Source: Sciurus carolinensis
Lineage: Eukaryota > Chordata > Mammalia > Rodentia > Sciuridae
Assembly: GCF_902686445.1 (NCBI RefSeq)
Contig: NC_062218.1
Location: 129,822,594 to 129,886,593 of the forward strand
DNA length: 64,000 bases
Direction of reading: 5' to 3'
This document shows, piece after piece, positions 11,055 through 23,146 of this stretch. A program made the translations under genes and the position numbers. The stretch's first letter is position 1; each line of letters begins with the position of its first letter. The notes under the pieces are model-generated. The model ran no database searches, had not been told where the DNA came from, and saw only the letters and a list, made by a program, of their open reading frames with translations.

Positions 11055-12000
11055 TTGCAAAAAATATAGGTAGTGTAGAAGCCAGTGAAGCAAATAAGAA
11101 TTATTCTCCCCTTGACCTTTCACTGTCATTCTCCAGAGCTCTGCACTGATCTATAAACTGTAGCAGTGTCCTTGCTATTTCCTGTGTTTTGGTAAACTCC
11201 TGTTTCACTGGTTAGGTGTTCAGAGATGGCTCACAGTGACTGGGAGATACCATTTCATTTCTTTCACAGGTTTGGGAACCTCGTCACAAAGCCTTAATTA
11301 AGAGTAGTAGTCTTGATCCTCTGTATTAAAATATTTTATTGAGCACTTTTTTCCAAACAAGTTTCTTTACTTGAAAAAGTAGCAAACATTGAGTGCTTTT
11401 CATTTGCCATTCTTCCAAGTGGATGATGTGTATTAATTCATTTCATTCCATGACTTATTGTGTGGACACTGGAAATGCATTAGGTCAGGCAGCCGGTGTG
11501 TCCACACTGATGTGTCCATGTAACTTATAGTCCTGAGGTCTGGAGTTGGGAACTTCCTAGCTGCTACAACTAAGTCATCAGCTCCATGCTCACTGTACTT
11601 GACCTTTAATTTTTGGTTCTACTATTCCTGAAATCTAGGCAAATTGATACGGTTTGGCACTCAACCTTTGACCTACTCATTAGAGTTACCTGGACAACCA
11701 AAAAGAGCCTGCCTCATTCTCTATTTCTGGCTCAGTAAGTCATTGTAGAGTGGAGCAGGGGTGGTTTTAAAAACCCCTTGGGTGGTTCTAGAGAGTGTGC
11801 CTTCTTGGCCACCAGCAGGTATTTGGTGTTTTGAGAGCAGATATGAAAGTAATGCTGGTCTGTTTGGTGGGCACACTTTTCCACTGGAGCATAGCTTTGT
11901 TCCCATCTGTGAAGTTAATTGTTGCAAAGTTTATACCCAGAGTTCCTTCTTAGAAAGTTCGACATGTGTTCTCACATCTGCATTTTCACAGAGTAGTATG
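11055..12000. other. Unclassified intergenic DNA
   Basis: AT-rich, with short open frames that lack codon bias or recognisable motifs. Probably very old repeat or unique sequence. Confidence 0.4.
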
Positions 12001-12985
12001 ATGCCATAATTATGTTTTTGCCATGTGCTTTAAAAAATCAAATTATTTCTTTATACACAAGTTAAACATCCATGTACTTGCTATGCAACATCAGAAAAGA
12101 CTGCCAACACACTTGGATTTCTCCTTGTTCCCTCCTCCCAGAACTGATTGCTGACTTATGTTTCTAAAAATGTCACCTTGAAGATAATGTATCTCTAAAT
12201 ACATTGTATTGTTTTGCATTTTTAAAAACTCAAGTAGCAAATGGATGTATTCCTCAGCTTTTAAAACTGGTGTTTCTGGTGAACATTTGGATTACACATA
12301 GATCAAGATGCAACTGCTTCACTGTCCTGTGTGGTATGAATGGATCCAGTTTCTCCATTCTGCTATCAGTAACACACAAGTGGTTTTCCAGGTTTTTGCT
12401 TTTAAACACAATGTTGCTTCAAATGTTCTTGAATGTTTCCTCATGCATAAGTATACAAGAATTGATGGGTTGTAGCTCCTGTACATTTTCAGTTTAACTG
12501 GAGGGGCCACATTGCTCTCCAGAATGGGTTGTGTCTTTTCTCTTCCTGCTAAGGTGGGTGACCTCTTAACATTTGATGTCAGTTTACAGTTTTTGGCAGT
12601 CTCATGAGTGCTTTTTGGTCATGTGTATTATCTCTGTGTTGATTTAATTTTAACCCCTTTTTTTCTTTTTTACCCCCCTTTGATAGATAGGAATTCTTGG
12701 TTACGATCCTCTGGTAATATGCTTTGCAGAAATACCTTCCAGAATGCTTGGCTTTTTGCCTTTCTAATGATGTCATTTGATGTATAGTCTGCATTTGAAT
12801 GTCATTACTAGTCTTTCCCCAAAACTGTTTTTCCTAAAAGTTAATTGTGCTTTTCACTTTTAACACTTAATCTACTTGGAATTCTTTTATGTGTATGGTG
12901 TGAGGGAGGGATTCCATTTTCCCCACTGTCTTCAACCAGTTGCCCAAGCATTTATTGATTCACTCATCCTTCCCTACCACCTGTG
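12000..12985 (-). mobile_element. Old L1 LINE 3' portion, antisense
   Basis: The segment follows the antisense L1 end-of-ORF2/3'-UTR order: a GGTGAACATTTGGATT block, GAATTGATGGGTTGTAG, AACTGGAGGGGCCACATTGC, GATAGGAATTCTTGGTTACG, and finally TATGGTGTGAGGGAGGGATTCC...CCAGTTGCCCAAGCATTTATTGA. It is heavily diverged. Confidence 0.6.
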
Positions 12986-13079
12986 GCAAACACTCAACCG
13001 GCCCCCAGAGCACTCACTTCTAATACCTTCCCTCACTCTCCTGTTTGGTGACTGAAAGCCTAAATATTCGACTGACTTC

Positions 13080-13470
13080 CCAGCTTCCTTCCAGCTAGGG
13101 TGGCCATGAGAATGCTGTGGCTAATGATATGCTGGTGGAAGTCTGGAGAGTCTCAGATTGCTTTGATTTTCCAATATAAAGAAGCTGGCGTGACCATTTG
13201 CTCACTCATCTTCCTGCCTGGAACGCGGAGGAGACCCCAGAGGGTGCAGAAGCTGCCCTGTGGCCATGAGGGCAGAAGTGAGCACATGGAGCTGGCAGAG
13301 AGTGGGTCCTTGATGATATGGTTGAGATGTTGCCCCAGCCCTAGACTGCCAACCGCTGGGTTTTTATGTGAAAAAAATTTAAAAAATAAATTCCTATTTG
13401 TTCAAACTACTGTGTTATGTTTTCTGTTATTTGTGGCTAAAAACAGTCCTGTTTCTGTTTCCTGATGCCT
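13080..13470 (+). repeat. Possible ancient DNA-transposon or LTR remnant
   Basis: The end resembles a widespread mammalian repeat terminus (CTACTGTGTTATGTTTTCTG followed by TTATTTGTGGCTAAAAACAG). I cannot name the family with confidence. An open frame of about 120 codons here is not convincingly coding. Confidence 0.35.
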
Positions 13471-13654
13471 GTTGTTTTCTGACACATGGGTTTGCTCTGG
13501 ACTGTGGCTGATAATGCATACCCCTATTCCATGCCACCCACTGTTTTAGGCACTGGGATATGAGAGAAAGCAAAAAAAGGACATTTTCCCCCCATGGAGC
13601 TTCTAGTCTACTGGAGAGATCAGGTGAAGTTAGTAAAATATATAGTATATTAGA

Positions 13655-13735
13655 TAATGCTTGTATTTTAGCTCAGTGGTAGAGTGTGTACTTAGCATGC
13701 ACGAGGCCCTGGGTTCAATCCCCTAAACAAAAAAA
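13655..13735 (+). mobile_element. ID-like SINE
   Basis: TTTTAGCTCAGTGGTAGAG (A box) and GAGGCCCTGGGTTCAATCCC (B box) are followed by an A-rich tail. 13470-13650 includes a stretch resembling an L2/MIR-associated repeat (GGCACTGGGATATGAGAGAA, CATGGAGCTTCTAGTCTACT). Confidence 0.75.
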
Positions 13736-14139
13736 ACGGTAAAACAGTTACTTGCTTTCTTGGTCTCTTTCCTCTCTGCTTCTTGTATCCAGTGTCTTCC
13801 TTTTGCATTTTCGTGGTTTTGCAATAAACAGATATTCCCTGACTTAAGATGGGGTTATGTCCCAGTAAGCCTACCTACCTGAAAATATCATACACAGAAA
13901 TGCATTTAATGTGCCTGAGCTGCCAAACATCCTACTTAAGCAACATGGAGTGGTACTGGTTGTTTCCCCTCGTGATCATGCAACTGGGAGCTGGGGCTTA
14001 TGCTGCTACCCAGCATTGTGAGAGAGGGTTGGACTGCATATTGGGAGCCTGGGAAGAGATTCAAATTCAAAATCTAAAGTCTAGTTTCTACCAAATGCAC
14101 ATTACTTTCTTACCATTGTGAAGTGGAAAAATGGGTAAG

Positions 14140-14442
14140 TTGTCCCTAAAGTTCCACGTGTTAAAGACTTGGTTCCTAGCTCATGGTGCTTTGGGGAAGT
14201 GGTGGGACCTGTTGGAGGTTGGGCAACTGTTGGGACCCCTGATCCCTTCTCTCTCGGCTTTCCAGCCACCATGAGGTGTACACTCCTCCTCCACTGCATG
14301 CTCCCCACCATGATGTGCTGTGCTGCCACAGACCCAAAGTGACAGGGCCAACTGACCCTAGATAAAACCATAAACCAAAATAAACTTTTCCTACTTATTT
14401 CAGGTATCTTGTCACAGTGACAAGAAGTTGACTAACACAGGA
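14140..14442 (+). mobile_element. MaLR-type LTR (ERVL-MaLR)
   Basis: The 3' end matches the familiar MaLR/ORR1-like terminus: CCATAAACCAAAATAAAC (poly(A) signal) and CAGGTATCTTGTCACAGTGA leading to GACTAACACA. Upstream blocks such as GGTGCTTTGGGGAAGTGGTG fit the same class. The internal region is absent, so it is a solo LTR. Confidence 0.7.
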
Positions 14443-14444
14443 GT

Positions 14445-15665
14445 TATTCTGAACATAACTGTGCCTGAAAATGTTATTTGGCTTTTACATCTTGTTTTTA
14501 GTATTGCTAACTAGAAAACTGATGCCATCTGATTGTTGTTTTTTTGGGGTAAATTTTTTATTTATGGAAATTTTGAGATTAGTTACCTTTGGAGAGCTGA
14601 AACATAAAGATGTATCCAGGTTTGAATCTTTTTTTTTTTTTTTCCTCCTTAGGGGACCCTCTTTCAATTTCAGCTTGGGCAGTTTTTATTCTGTAATTAT
14701 TACTTACTTTCTTGATGACCTCCTGCCCAAGTTTTTTGACATTTCTCCATTGACAGGTAGTATCACTGTTCTTGCTCCCTCCCTCGAGGCTGGCAGGTTG
14801 TGACTGCTTCTTGGTGGAGCATGGCACAAGTGATGCTCTGCAACTTCCAAGGCCGGTCACTTCTTCTGGGCCACCATGTAAGCTGTCCGACCCCATCACT
14901 CCCATGGCATCAAGCCCCTTTGTAGGTCTGCAGTCGACCCTCCATCTGACCGTTTTCCAGCCATCTAGGTCCAAGCCCCAGATGTGTGAGGGAAGAAACC
15001 ATGTGGTCTTCCACGCCAACTGTTAATGCCATTCCAGTAGAAGCCCCAGGCATTATGGAGCAGACAGAGGAGACCGGCCCACCATACCACCTAAATCATT
15101 GAAATTCCCAACATGCAGAATCCATGAGCATGAAAAATTATCATTGTTTTCCCCTGCAAAACTTTGGGTGGCCTTTTGTGTGGCAGTGGATAAATGAACC
15201 ATACACTTCACCACCCTTCTTCACCATCTCTTGGTTCTCTCCTGCATTTCAGTTGGATATCTGTTTTCCAACCACTACGTGACCCTAAGAACAAAACCGC
15301 AGATGGCCAAGGCCAAAAAAAGAGACATTTCACCCTGCACAGGAGTCTTTTACCAATACCTCATATTGACTGTAGTCAAGATTCACGTCCTTTGAATGGA
15401 GGGCCTATCTGCCCTCTTCAGACCTTGTGGAAATTTATAAGCCCTCTTCTATTAACTGGCCTTGGTGACATGACACCCACTTACCTCTTCCTACTTCTTT
15501 CTGTGCCAGCAGGCAGGGAAGGTCAGCCCTTGCACATGGCAGGACATACGACTCACTGTAGTCAGGATAAACGCACTTCCTTTTTCATCTCTGTGAATAT
15601 ACCATAAACTCAATGTGCAGGTTATTACAGAGAAGGTCTTCAGGGTGTTTGGTGCCAAAATTCCA
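14445..15665. other. Unclassified intergenic DNA with a possible ancient repeat end
   Basis: The stretch around 14760-15200 resembles an old mammalian repeat (ends like AACTTTGGGTGGCCTTTTGT). Nothing else is recognisable and no coding signal is seen. Confidence 0.35.
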
Positions 15666-15872
15666 ATTTTTTTTTTTTTTTTTTGTACCAGGGATTGGAC
15701 CCCAGGGCACTCAACCACTGGGCCATATCTCTAGTCCTTTTTGTATTTTATTTAGAGACAGGGTCTCACTAAGTTGCTTAGGGCCTTGCTAAGCTGCTGA
15801 GGCTGACTTTAAACTCGAGATCAGCCTCCTGAGTCATGGATTACAGGCTTGTGCCACCATACCTGCTAAAAT
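15666..15872 (-). mobile_element. B1-dID SINE, antisense
   Basis: Poly-T, a GGATTGGACCCCAGGGCACT ID half, the GAGACAGGGTCTCACTAAGT linker and a complemented B1 half ending TTGTGCCACCATACCTG. Confidence 0.85.
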
Positions 15873-16209
15873 TCTAATCTTTGAGAAACATGGGTGTCCC
15901 CCTTTCTAGTCTCAGGAAGGTTGGATGCAAACATCCAGATGATGGACCAAGTCAGGCCACCTTTCTCATAGTGGAGGCCAAGAGCAAAATTGCTGGGAGT
16001 GGAACTTGGGACTCTGCATTCCTAATTAGGAATTAATTCTTTACATGCACTGAAGGTTGAAGCATGCTGGGTTAGACGCTGTATGTGAGAGAGTGCTTTG
16101 GTAGCATACACAAACCCACTACAACACATATTTGAATACCTACAATAATAATAAAGTGATTCAATGAAAATATTGTTTTATCTGTTCTGGAATGAAATGG
16201 AGGAAATTT

Positions 16210-16330
16210 CAATACAGTTGACCTTCTGTATCCTGGGTTCAACATCTGTGGATTTGACCAATTATGGATTATGTTCTATGTAGTTAGGCCTACTGTGGTT
16301 GGTCTGTACCAAAATACTTGGAGATTTTTT
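16210..16330 (+). mobile_element. Tigger-like DNA transposon remnant
   Basis: CAGTTGACCTTCTGTATCC followed by GGGTTCAACATCTGTGGATT resembles a Tigger/mariner terminal sequence. Only one end is clear. 15872-16210 and 16340-16930 hold nothing else I can name. Confidence 0.45.
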
Positions 16331-16934
16331 TCTGGTAATTATTTCCTAAACAATATATCTATTTATGTAACTCTCACATTGTATTAAATATTATAAATCA
16401 TCTAGGAACAATTTAAAGTATATGGGCAGATGTATGTATGTTTTATGCAAATGCTACACCATTTGTACAAGGGATTTGAGCATCTAAGAGATGACAGTAG
16501 TCATCATCTTGAACACAAAGTCCATTTGGGAGTTGTCAGACAAGAAACAGGAGCCCCAAGCATTCAGCTCCTGAGCAGAGCCCCACTTCAGAATAGGTCT
16601 AGGGAGCAAGGTCACATAAGCCCAAAAGAACACTTCTTAGAGGCTCATCCCTGATAACACTTCAGAGTCAAATCAGAACCGTCATCAGAAAATTCCCAAA
16701 CTCAGGACAGAATGCAGTTAGCACTATACTCATATTGTTTCAATACCCAGACTCAAAGTTCTTTTGGTTTCCAAAATGAGAACCAAAATGAGACTATCTA
16801 TTTTTCCTTAGCGGGTTTTAAAGTTCCAGAGTTGTGGATCAGAGCTAAGTTTTAAAATCAGCCCTAGATTTATTTTACAGTAGACTTGAGCTATCTGATT
16901 CAGAAGACCTGCTTGTAGAAATTAAACTTGGACT

Positions 16935-17095
16935 GGAATCCCAGCTACTTGGGAGACTGAGGTAGGAGTATTGCAGTTTCAAGACCAGCCTGAGTCATTT
17001 AGCAAGAACTTGTCCAAAAAAAAAATAAAATAAAATAAAAAGGCTGGGAATGTAGCTCAGTGTTAGAGTGTCCCCAGTACTGAAAAGGAAAGGAA
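16935..17095 (+). mobile_element. B1-dID SINE
   Basis: The B1-like half (CCCAGCTACTTGGGAGACTG), an A-rich linker (AAATAAAATAAAATAAAAA), then a short ID half (GGGAATGTAGCTCAG). The B-box part is damaged. Confidence 0.75.
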
Positions 17096-17185
17096 AGGGG
17101 AGGAGGTGGGGGAGGAGAGAAACTTAATCCTGGAATGCCAAAATAAGCATTTTTGGAACACAGCCTAATTCTTTACATCATTACA

Positions 17186-17745
17186 GGTAGAGCATCCCTA
17201 ATCTGAAATCCAAAATGCATCAAAATCTGAAGCTTTAAGTGCCAACATGATACTGTGGGAAATTCCACATGATGAAAATTTGCTTTATGCACAAAATTAT
17301 TAAAATATTATATAAAAATACCATCAATCTATGTGTATAATGTGTATGCGAAGTGTGAATGAATTCTGTTTAGACTTAGATCGCATCCACTAGATATCTC
17401 ATTATTCATGTGAAAACAACCCAAAATCTGAAGAAATCTGAAGCCAAAACACTTCTGGTGCCAGGCACTGTGGTGAATGCCTGTAATCCCAGAAGGCATG
17501 GGAGGCTGAGGCAGGAGGATCCCAAATTCAAAGCCAGCCTCAGCAGCTTAGCAAGGCCCTAAGCAACTCAGCAAGACCCTGTCTTTAAATAAAATATTAA
17601 AAAGGGCTTGGGATGTGGCTCAGTGGTTAAGCGCCCCTGGGTTCAATTCCCGGTACTGGGAAAAAACCTAACCTAAACAAAACAAAACAAAACAAAACAA
17701 AACAAAACAAAACAAAAAAACACTTTTGGTTCCAAGAATTTCAGA
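17186..17745 (+). mobile_element. Tigger-like non-autonomous DNA transposon, split by a SINE
   Basis: It starts AGGTAGAGCATCCCTAATCTG, the well-known terminal inverted repeat of a mammalian Tigger-type MITE, and continues with AATCCAAAATGCATCAAAAT. After the SINE it resumes with CACTTTTGGTTCC and TTTCAGATAAG. 17750-18290 downstream is unclassified AT-rich DNA. Confidence 0.6.
17457..17720 (+). mobile_element. B1-dID SINE inside the Tigger-like element
   Basis: A well preserved dimer: GCCTGTAATCCCAG and GGCTGAGGCAGGAGGATC (B1 half), GGATGTGGCTCAGTGGTTAAG and GGGTTCAATTCCCGGTACTG (ID half), then an (AAAAC)n tail. AACACTTCTGGT / AACACTTTTGGT flank it as the target duplication. Confidence 0.88.
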
Positions 17746-18296
17746 TAAGTAGCACTCAAATAGTTGAATTGCTTAGGTTTCTGTATATACCTTCATATCA
17801 CTTAAGAACAAATTTAACATTACCCAGAGTATGCACACCTATTAAAGTTCACCAGTTCATCATTTCAATAAGAAGTTATTTTCTCCCAAGAGATCTGAGA
17901 GAAGTATGCCCTATAAATGTTTATGACTCTGAAAAAGAATGAGAATCTCTCAAAGTAGGAATTTATAGTACATTAAGAACTTAATTTTTCACCAGGGAAA
18001 GAAAAAAAACCTTGCTAGAAGCAAATAAGCCTGTGGGTTAATTGAAATAATTTACAAGTAATATTAATTCTGTGTTTTTATTTAAATTTTATCAATAATA
18101 TATTAATAACAAAAATATCAAAAGTGCCAAAGACCCATAACAACAACAAAATTACCACTTCACAATGATCTCCAGGGATAATGATTTCCTTTCTTTTCTT
18201 CTAGTATTTATTTTGCATTTCCAAGTTATATGCCTATGTCACTTTTTCTTAACATCAAATTTTTAACATTACATATTTATTTGCTTAGTGGCTGTG

Positions 18297-18420
18297 GTTT
18301 TTTATATATAGCAGGATTTCGCTATATTTTCCAGGCTGGTCAAAACTTGGACTCAAGTGATCCTCCTGCCTCAGCCTCCTGAATAGCTGGGTCTACAGGT
18401 TTGAGCCACCTCTCTTTGTT
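18297..18420 (-). mobile_element. B1-like monomer SINE, antisense
   Basis: Complemented 7SL-derived half only: CCAGGCTGGTCAAAACTTGG, GATCCTCCTGCCTCAGCCTC, TAGCTGGGTCTACAGG. Confidence 0.65.
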
Positions 18421-20650
18421 GAAACTTGAGGTTCACCTCTTTTACACTCTATCTTCTTTCTCTTCAATCTCCTAATACAATTTTATCTGGGGTTTTTTAC
18501 TTATTTTTTATTAAAATAGTTATTTTTTTACAGACACATTTTGATTCATTATACACAAATGGGGTACAACTTTTCATTTCTATGGTTGTACACAATGTAG
18601 ATTCACCCAATTCATGTAATCATACATATATATAGGGTAATACTGTGTGTTTCATTCTACTGTTTTTCCATTCCCACCCTGTCCCACCCCTTTTTCCTCT
18701 ACACCATCCAAAGTTCCTCCATTCTTCTCTTCCCCCCACTACTCCCCATCATTATATATTGTCATGCACTTATCGGCCTTTGGTTTTTTGGGGCTTGGCC
18801 TATTTCACTTAGCATGATATTTTCCAATTTCATCCACTTACCATCAAATGCCATAATTTTGTTGTTCTTTATGACTGAGTAATATTCCATTGTGTATATA
18901 TACCACAGTTTCTTTATCAATTCATCAATTGAAGGACATCTAGGTTGGTTCCACAATCTATTGTGAATTGAGCTGCTATGAACATTGATGTGGCTGCATC
19001 ACTGTAGTATGCTGATTTTAAGTCCTTTGGGTATAAAGCGAGGAGTGGGATAGCTGGGTCAAATGGTGGGACCATTCCAAGCTTTCTGAGGAATCTCCAT
19101 ACTGCTTTTCAGATTGGTGCACCAACTTGCAACTCCACCAGCAATGTATGACTGTGCCTTTTTCCCCACATCCTCGCCAGCACTTATTATTGCTTGTGTT
19201 CTTGATAATAGCCATTCTAATTGGAGTTAGAGGAAATCTTAGGGTGGTTTTAATTTGCATTTCTCTAATTACAGGGATGCTGATCACTTTTTCATATATT
19301 TGTTGATCACCTGTATATCATCTATGAAGTGTCTGCCCATTTCCTTAGCCCATTTATTGATTGGGTTCTTTGTATTTTGGATATAAAGTTTTTTAAGTTC
19401 TTTATAGACTTTGGAGATGAGTGCTCTGTCTGAAGTGTGTGTGGAAAAGATTTTCTCCCACTCTGTAGGCTCTCTTTTCGCATGGTTGATTGTTTCCTGT
19501 GCTGAGAAAAAAAACTTTTTTTAGTTTGTATCTATCCCATTTATTGATTCTTGGTTTTCTTTCTTGCGCTATGGGGGTCTTGTTAAGGAAGTCTGATCCT
19601 AAGCCAACATGATGGAGATTTGGGCCTACTTTTTCTTCTATTTGGTGAAGGGTCTCAGGTCTAATTCCTAGACCCTTGATCCATTTTGAGTTGAGTTTTG
19701 TACAGGGTGAGAGATAGGGGTTTAATTTCATTTTACTGCATATGGATTTCCAGTTTTCCCAGCACCATTTGTTGAAGAGGCTATCTTTTCTCCATGTAAG
19801 TTTTTGGCACCCTTGTTTAGTATGAGGTTACTGTACTTATGTGGGTATGTCTCCGTGGCTTCTGTCCTGTCCCATTGGTCTACCTGTCTATTATGGTGTC
19901 AATACCATGCTGTTTTTGTTACTATTGCCCTATAGTAGAGTTTAAGATCTGGTATAGTGATACCTCCTGCATCACTCTTCCTGCCCAGGATTGCTTTGGT
20001 TATTCTGGGTCTTTTGTTCTTCCAGATGAATTTCATGATTGCTTCTTCTGTTTCTATGAGAAATGTCATAGGGATTTTAATTGCAATTGTGTTAAATCTG
20101 TATAGTGCCTTTGGAAGTATGGCCATTTTGATAATATTAATTCTGCCTATCCAAGAACATGGGAGATCTTTCTTTCTTCTAAGGTCTTCCTCAATTTCTT
20201 TCTTCAGTGTTTTGTAGTTTTCATTATAGAGATCTTTTACCTCTTTGGTTAGATTGATTCCCAAGTTATTTTTTTTTTTAGGTTATTGCAAATGGAATTG
20301 TTTTCCTCATTTCCCTTTTAGATGTTTCATCATTTATGTATAAAAATGCTTTAGATTTATGAATGTTGATTTTATAACCTGATATTTTGCTGAATTCATG
20401 ATGATGTCTAGGAGTTTTCTGGAAGAATTTTTTGAATCCTCTAAATAGAGAATCATGTCATTAGCAAATAGTGACAGCTTAAGTTCCTCTTTTCCTATTT
20501 GTATCCCTTTAATTTCTTTAGTCTGTCTAATTGCTCTGACTAGAGTTTTGAGGACAATGTTGAATAGAAGTGGTGAAAGAGGACATCCCTGTCTTGTTCC
20601 TGTTTCTAAAGGGAATGCTTTCAGTTTTTCTCCATTAAGAATGATGTTGG

Positions 20651-20746
20651 GGCTGGGGAGATAACTCAGTCGGTAGAGTGCTTGCCTTGCAAGCACAAGG
20701 CCCTGGGTTCAATCCCCAGCACCGCAAAAAAAAAAAAAAAAAAAAA
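20651..20746 (+). mobile_element. ID SINE inserted in L1 ORF2
   Basis: GGGGCTGGGGAGATAACTCAG, GGTAGAGTGCTTGCCTTGC, GGGTTCAATCCCCAGCACC, poly-A. The 12-bp duplication AGAATGATGTTG flanks it. Confidence 0.92.
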
Positions 20747-21373
20747 AGAATGATGTTGGCCATGGGCTTAGCATAAATAGCCTTTAAAATGTTGAGGTAT
20801 GTTCCTACTATTCCTATTTTTTCTAGTGTTTTGAGCATGAAGAGGTGTTGTATTTTGTTGAACACTTTTTCTGCATCAATTGAAATAACCATATGATTCT
20901 TATCTTTAAGTCTGTTGACATAATGGATTACATTTATTGATTTATGGATGTTAAACCATCCTTGAATTCCAGGGATGAACCCCACTTGATTGTGGTGCAC
21001 AATTTTCTTAATATGTTTTTGGATACAGTTTGCCAGTATTTTGTTAAGGATCTTTGCATCCATATTCATCAAGAATATTGGTCTAAAATTTTCTTTTGTT
21101 GATGTGTCTTTGCCTGGTTTGGGTATGAGGGTGATATTAGCTTCATACAATGAGTTTGGTAGGATTCCCTCCTTTTCTATTTCCTGGAATACTTTGAGAA
21201 GTATTGGAATGAGTTCTTCTTTGAAGATCTTGTAGAACTCAGCTGAGAATCCGTCTGGTCCTGGGTTTTTCTTGGATGGTAGGCTTTTGATGGCTTCTTC
21301 TATTTCATTGCTTGATATTGATCTGTTTAAATTGTGTATGTCCTCTTGGTTCAGTTTGGGAGGAGCACATGTC

Positions 21374-21469
21374 TCTTTTTCTTTTTTTTTTTGGCAGTGC
21401 TGGGGATCGAACCCAGGGCTTTGTGCTTGCGAGGCGAGCACTCTACCGACTGAGCTATCTCCCCAGCCC
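21374..21469 (-). mobile_element. ID SINE inserted in L1 ORF2, antisense to the window
   Basis: Poly-T, GCTGGGGATCGAACCCAGGG, GAGCTATCTCCCCAGCCCC. GGAGCACATGTCTCT is duplicated on either side. Confidence 0.92.
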
Positions 21470-22792
21470 CCTGGAGCACATGTCTCTAGAAATTTGTCAA
21501 TGTCTTCGGTAGTTTCTATTTTGTTGGAATATAGATTTTCAAAGTAGCTTCTCATTATGTTATGTGTCTCAGTGGTGTCTGTCGTGATATTTCCTTTTTC
21601 ATCACGAATTTTAGTAATTTGAGTTTTCTCTCTCCTTCTCTTTGTTAGTGTGGCTAAGGGATTGTCTATTTTGTTTACTTTCTCAAAGAACCAACTTTTG
21701 TTTTGTCAATTTTTTGAATTGTTTCTTTTGTTGCACTTTCATTGACTTCAGCTCTGATTTTAATTATTTCCTATCTTCTACTATTTTTGCTGTTATTCTG
21801 TTCTTCTTTTTCTAGGGCTTTGAGCTGTAACATTGGGTCATTTAGTTGTTGACTTCTCATTCTTCTCTAGAATGCACTCCATGCAATAAATTTTTCTCTT
21901 AGTACTGCTTTCATAGTGTCCCAGAGATTTTGATATGTAGTATCATCATTCTCATTGACCTCTAAGAATTTTTTTTATCTTCTCCCTGATGTTTTCTGTT
22001 ATCCATATTTTATTCAATAGCATATTATTTAGTCTCCAGGTGTTGAAGTAATTTCTGTTTTTTATTTTGTCACTGATTTCTAATTTCAGTCCATTATGAT
22101 CTGATAGAACACAAAGCAGTATCTCTATTTTTTTGCATTCCCTAAGGGCTGCTTTGTGGCATAACATATGGTCTATTTTCGAGAAGGTTCCATGTGCTGC
22201 TGAGAAGAAAGTGAATCTGCTCGTTGATGGATGGAATATTCTATATATGTCTATTAAGTCTAGGTTATTGATTGTGTTATTGAGTTCTATGGTTTCTTTG
22301 TTTTGTTTTTGTTTGGAAGATCTATCTAGTGGTGACAGCAGTATGTTAAAGTCACCCAGAATTATTGTGTTGTGGTCTATGTGATTCCTGAAATTGAGAA
22401 GGATTTGTTTGATGTACAGGGATGCACCATTGTTTGGGGCATAAATATTTACTATCGTTATGTCTTCCTGATTTATGGTTCCCTTAAGCAGTATGAAATG
22501 TCCTTCTTAATCCCTTCTGACTAACTTTGGCTTGAAGTCCACTTTATCTGATATAAGGATGGAAACCCCCGCTTTTTTACTGAGTCCATGTGCGTGGTAG
22601 GTTTTTTTCCCATCCTTTCACCTTTAGTCTGTGGGTGTCTTTTTCTTTGAGATGAGTCTCTTGAAGGCAGCATATTGTTGGGTCTTTCTTTTTAATCCAT
22701 TCTGCCAGTGTATGTCTTTTGATTGATGAGTTTAGGCCATTAACGTTCAGGGTTATTATTGAGATATGATTTGTATTCCCAGTCATTTGGGC

Positions 22793-22888
22793 TTTTTTTT
22801 TTTTTTTTTTGGCGGTACTGGGGATCGAACTCAGGGCCTTGTGCTTGCAAGGCAAGCACTCTACCAGCTGAGCTATCTCCCCAGTCCC
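22793..22888 (-). mobile_element. ID SINE at the ORF1/ORF2 end of L1, antisense to the window
   Basis: Poly-T, GGTACTGGGGATCGAACTC, GAGCTATCTCCCCAGTCCCC. The target duplication is not clear. Confidence 0.88.
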
Positions 22889-23146
22889 CTTATTTTTGGT
22901 TTTTAACTTGACTTGGTTCCTCCTTTGAATGGATTTTTCTTTAAGGTAGTTCCTCCCTTTGCTGACCTCCATTGTTGTTTTTCATTTCCTCCTCATGGAA
23001 TATTTTGTTGAGAACATTCTGTAGCGCAGGCTTTCTTTTTGTAAATTCTTTTAACTTTTGTTTATCATGGAAGGATTTTATTTCATCTTCAAATCTGAAG
23101 GTTAGTTTTGCTGGGTATGGGATTCTTGGTTGGCAATCATGTTCCT

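Noticed and set aside
13100..13465. 121-codon plus-strand frame
   Set aside because: Lies over an old repeat-like sequence with no recognisable domain; composition and position give no support for a gene.
20635..21555. 306-codon minus-strand frame that looks like a gene
   Set aside because: It is L1 reverse transcriptase read through two ID SINEs; stretches such as [17 protein letters not shown] and [16 protein letters not shown] are translated SINE sequence.
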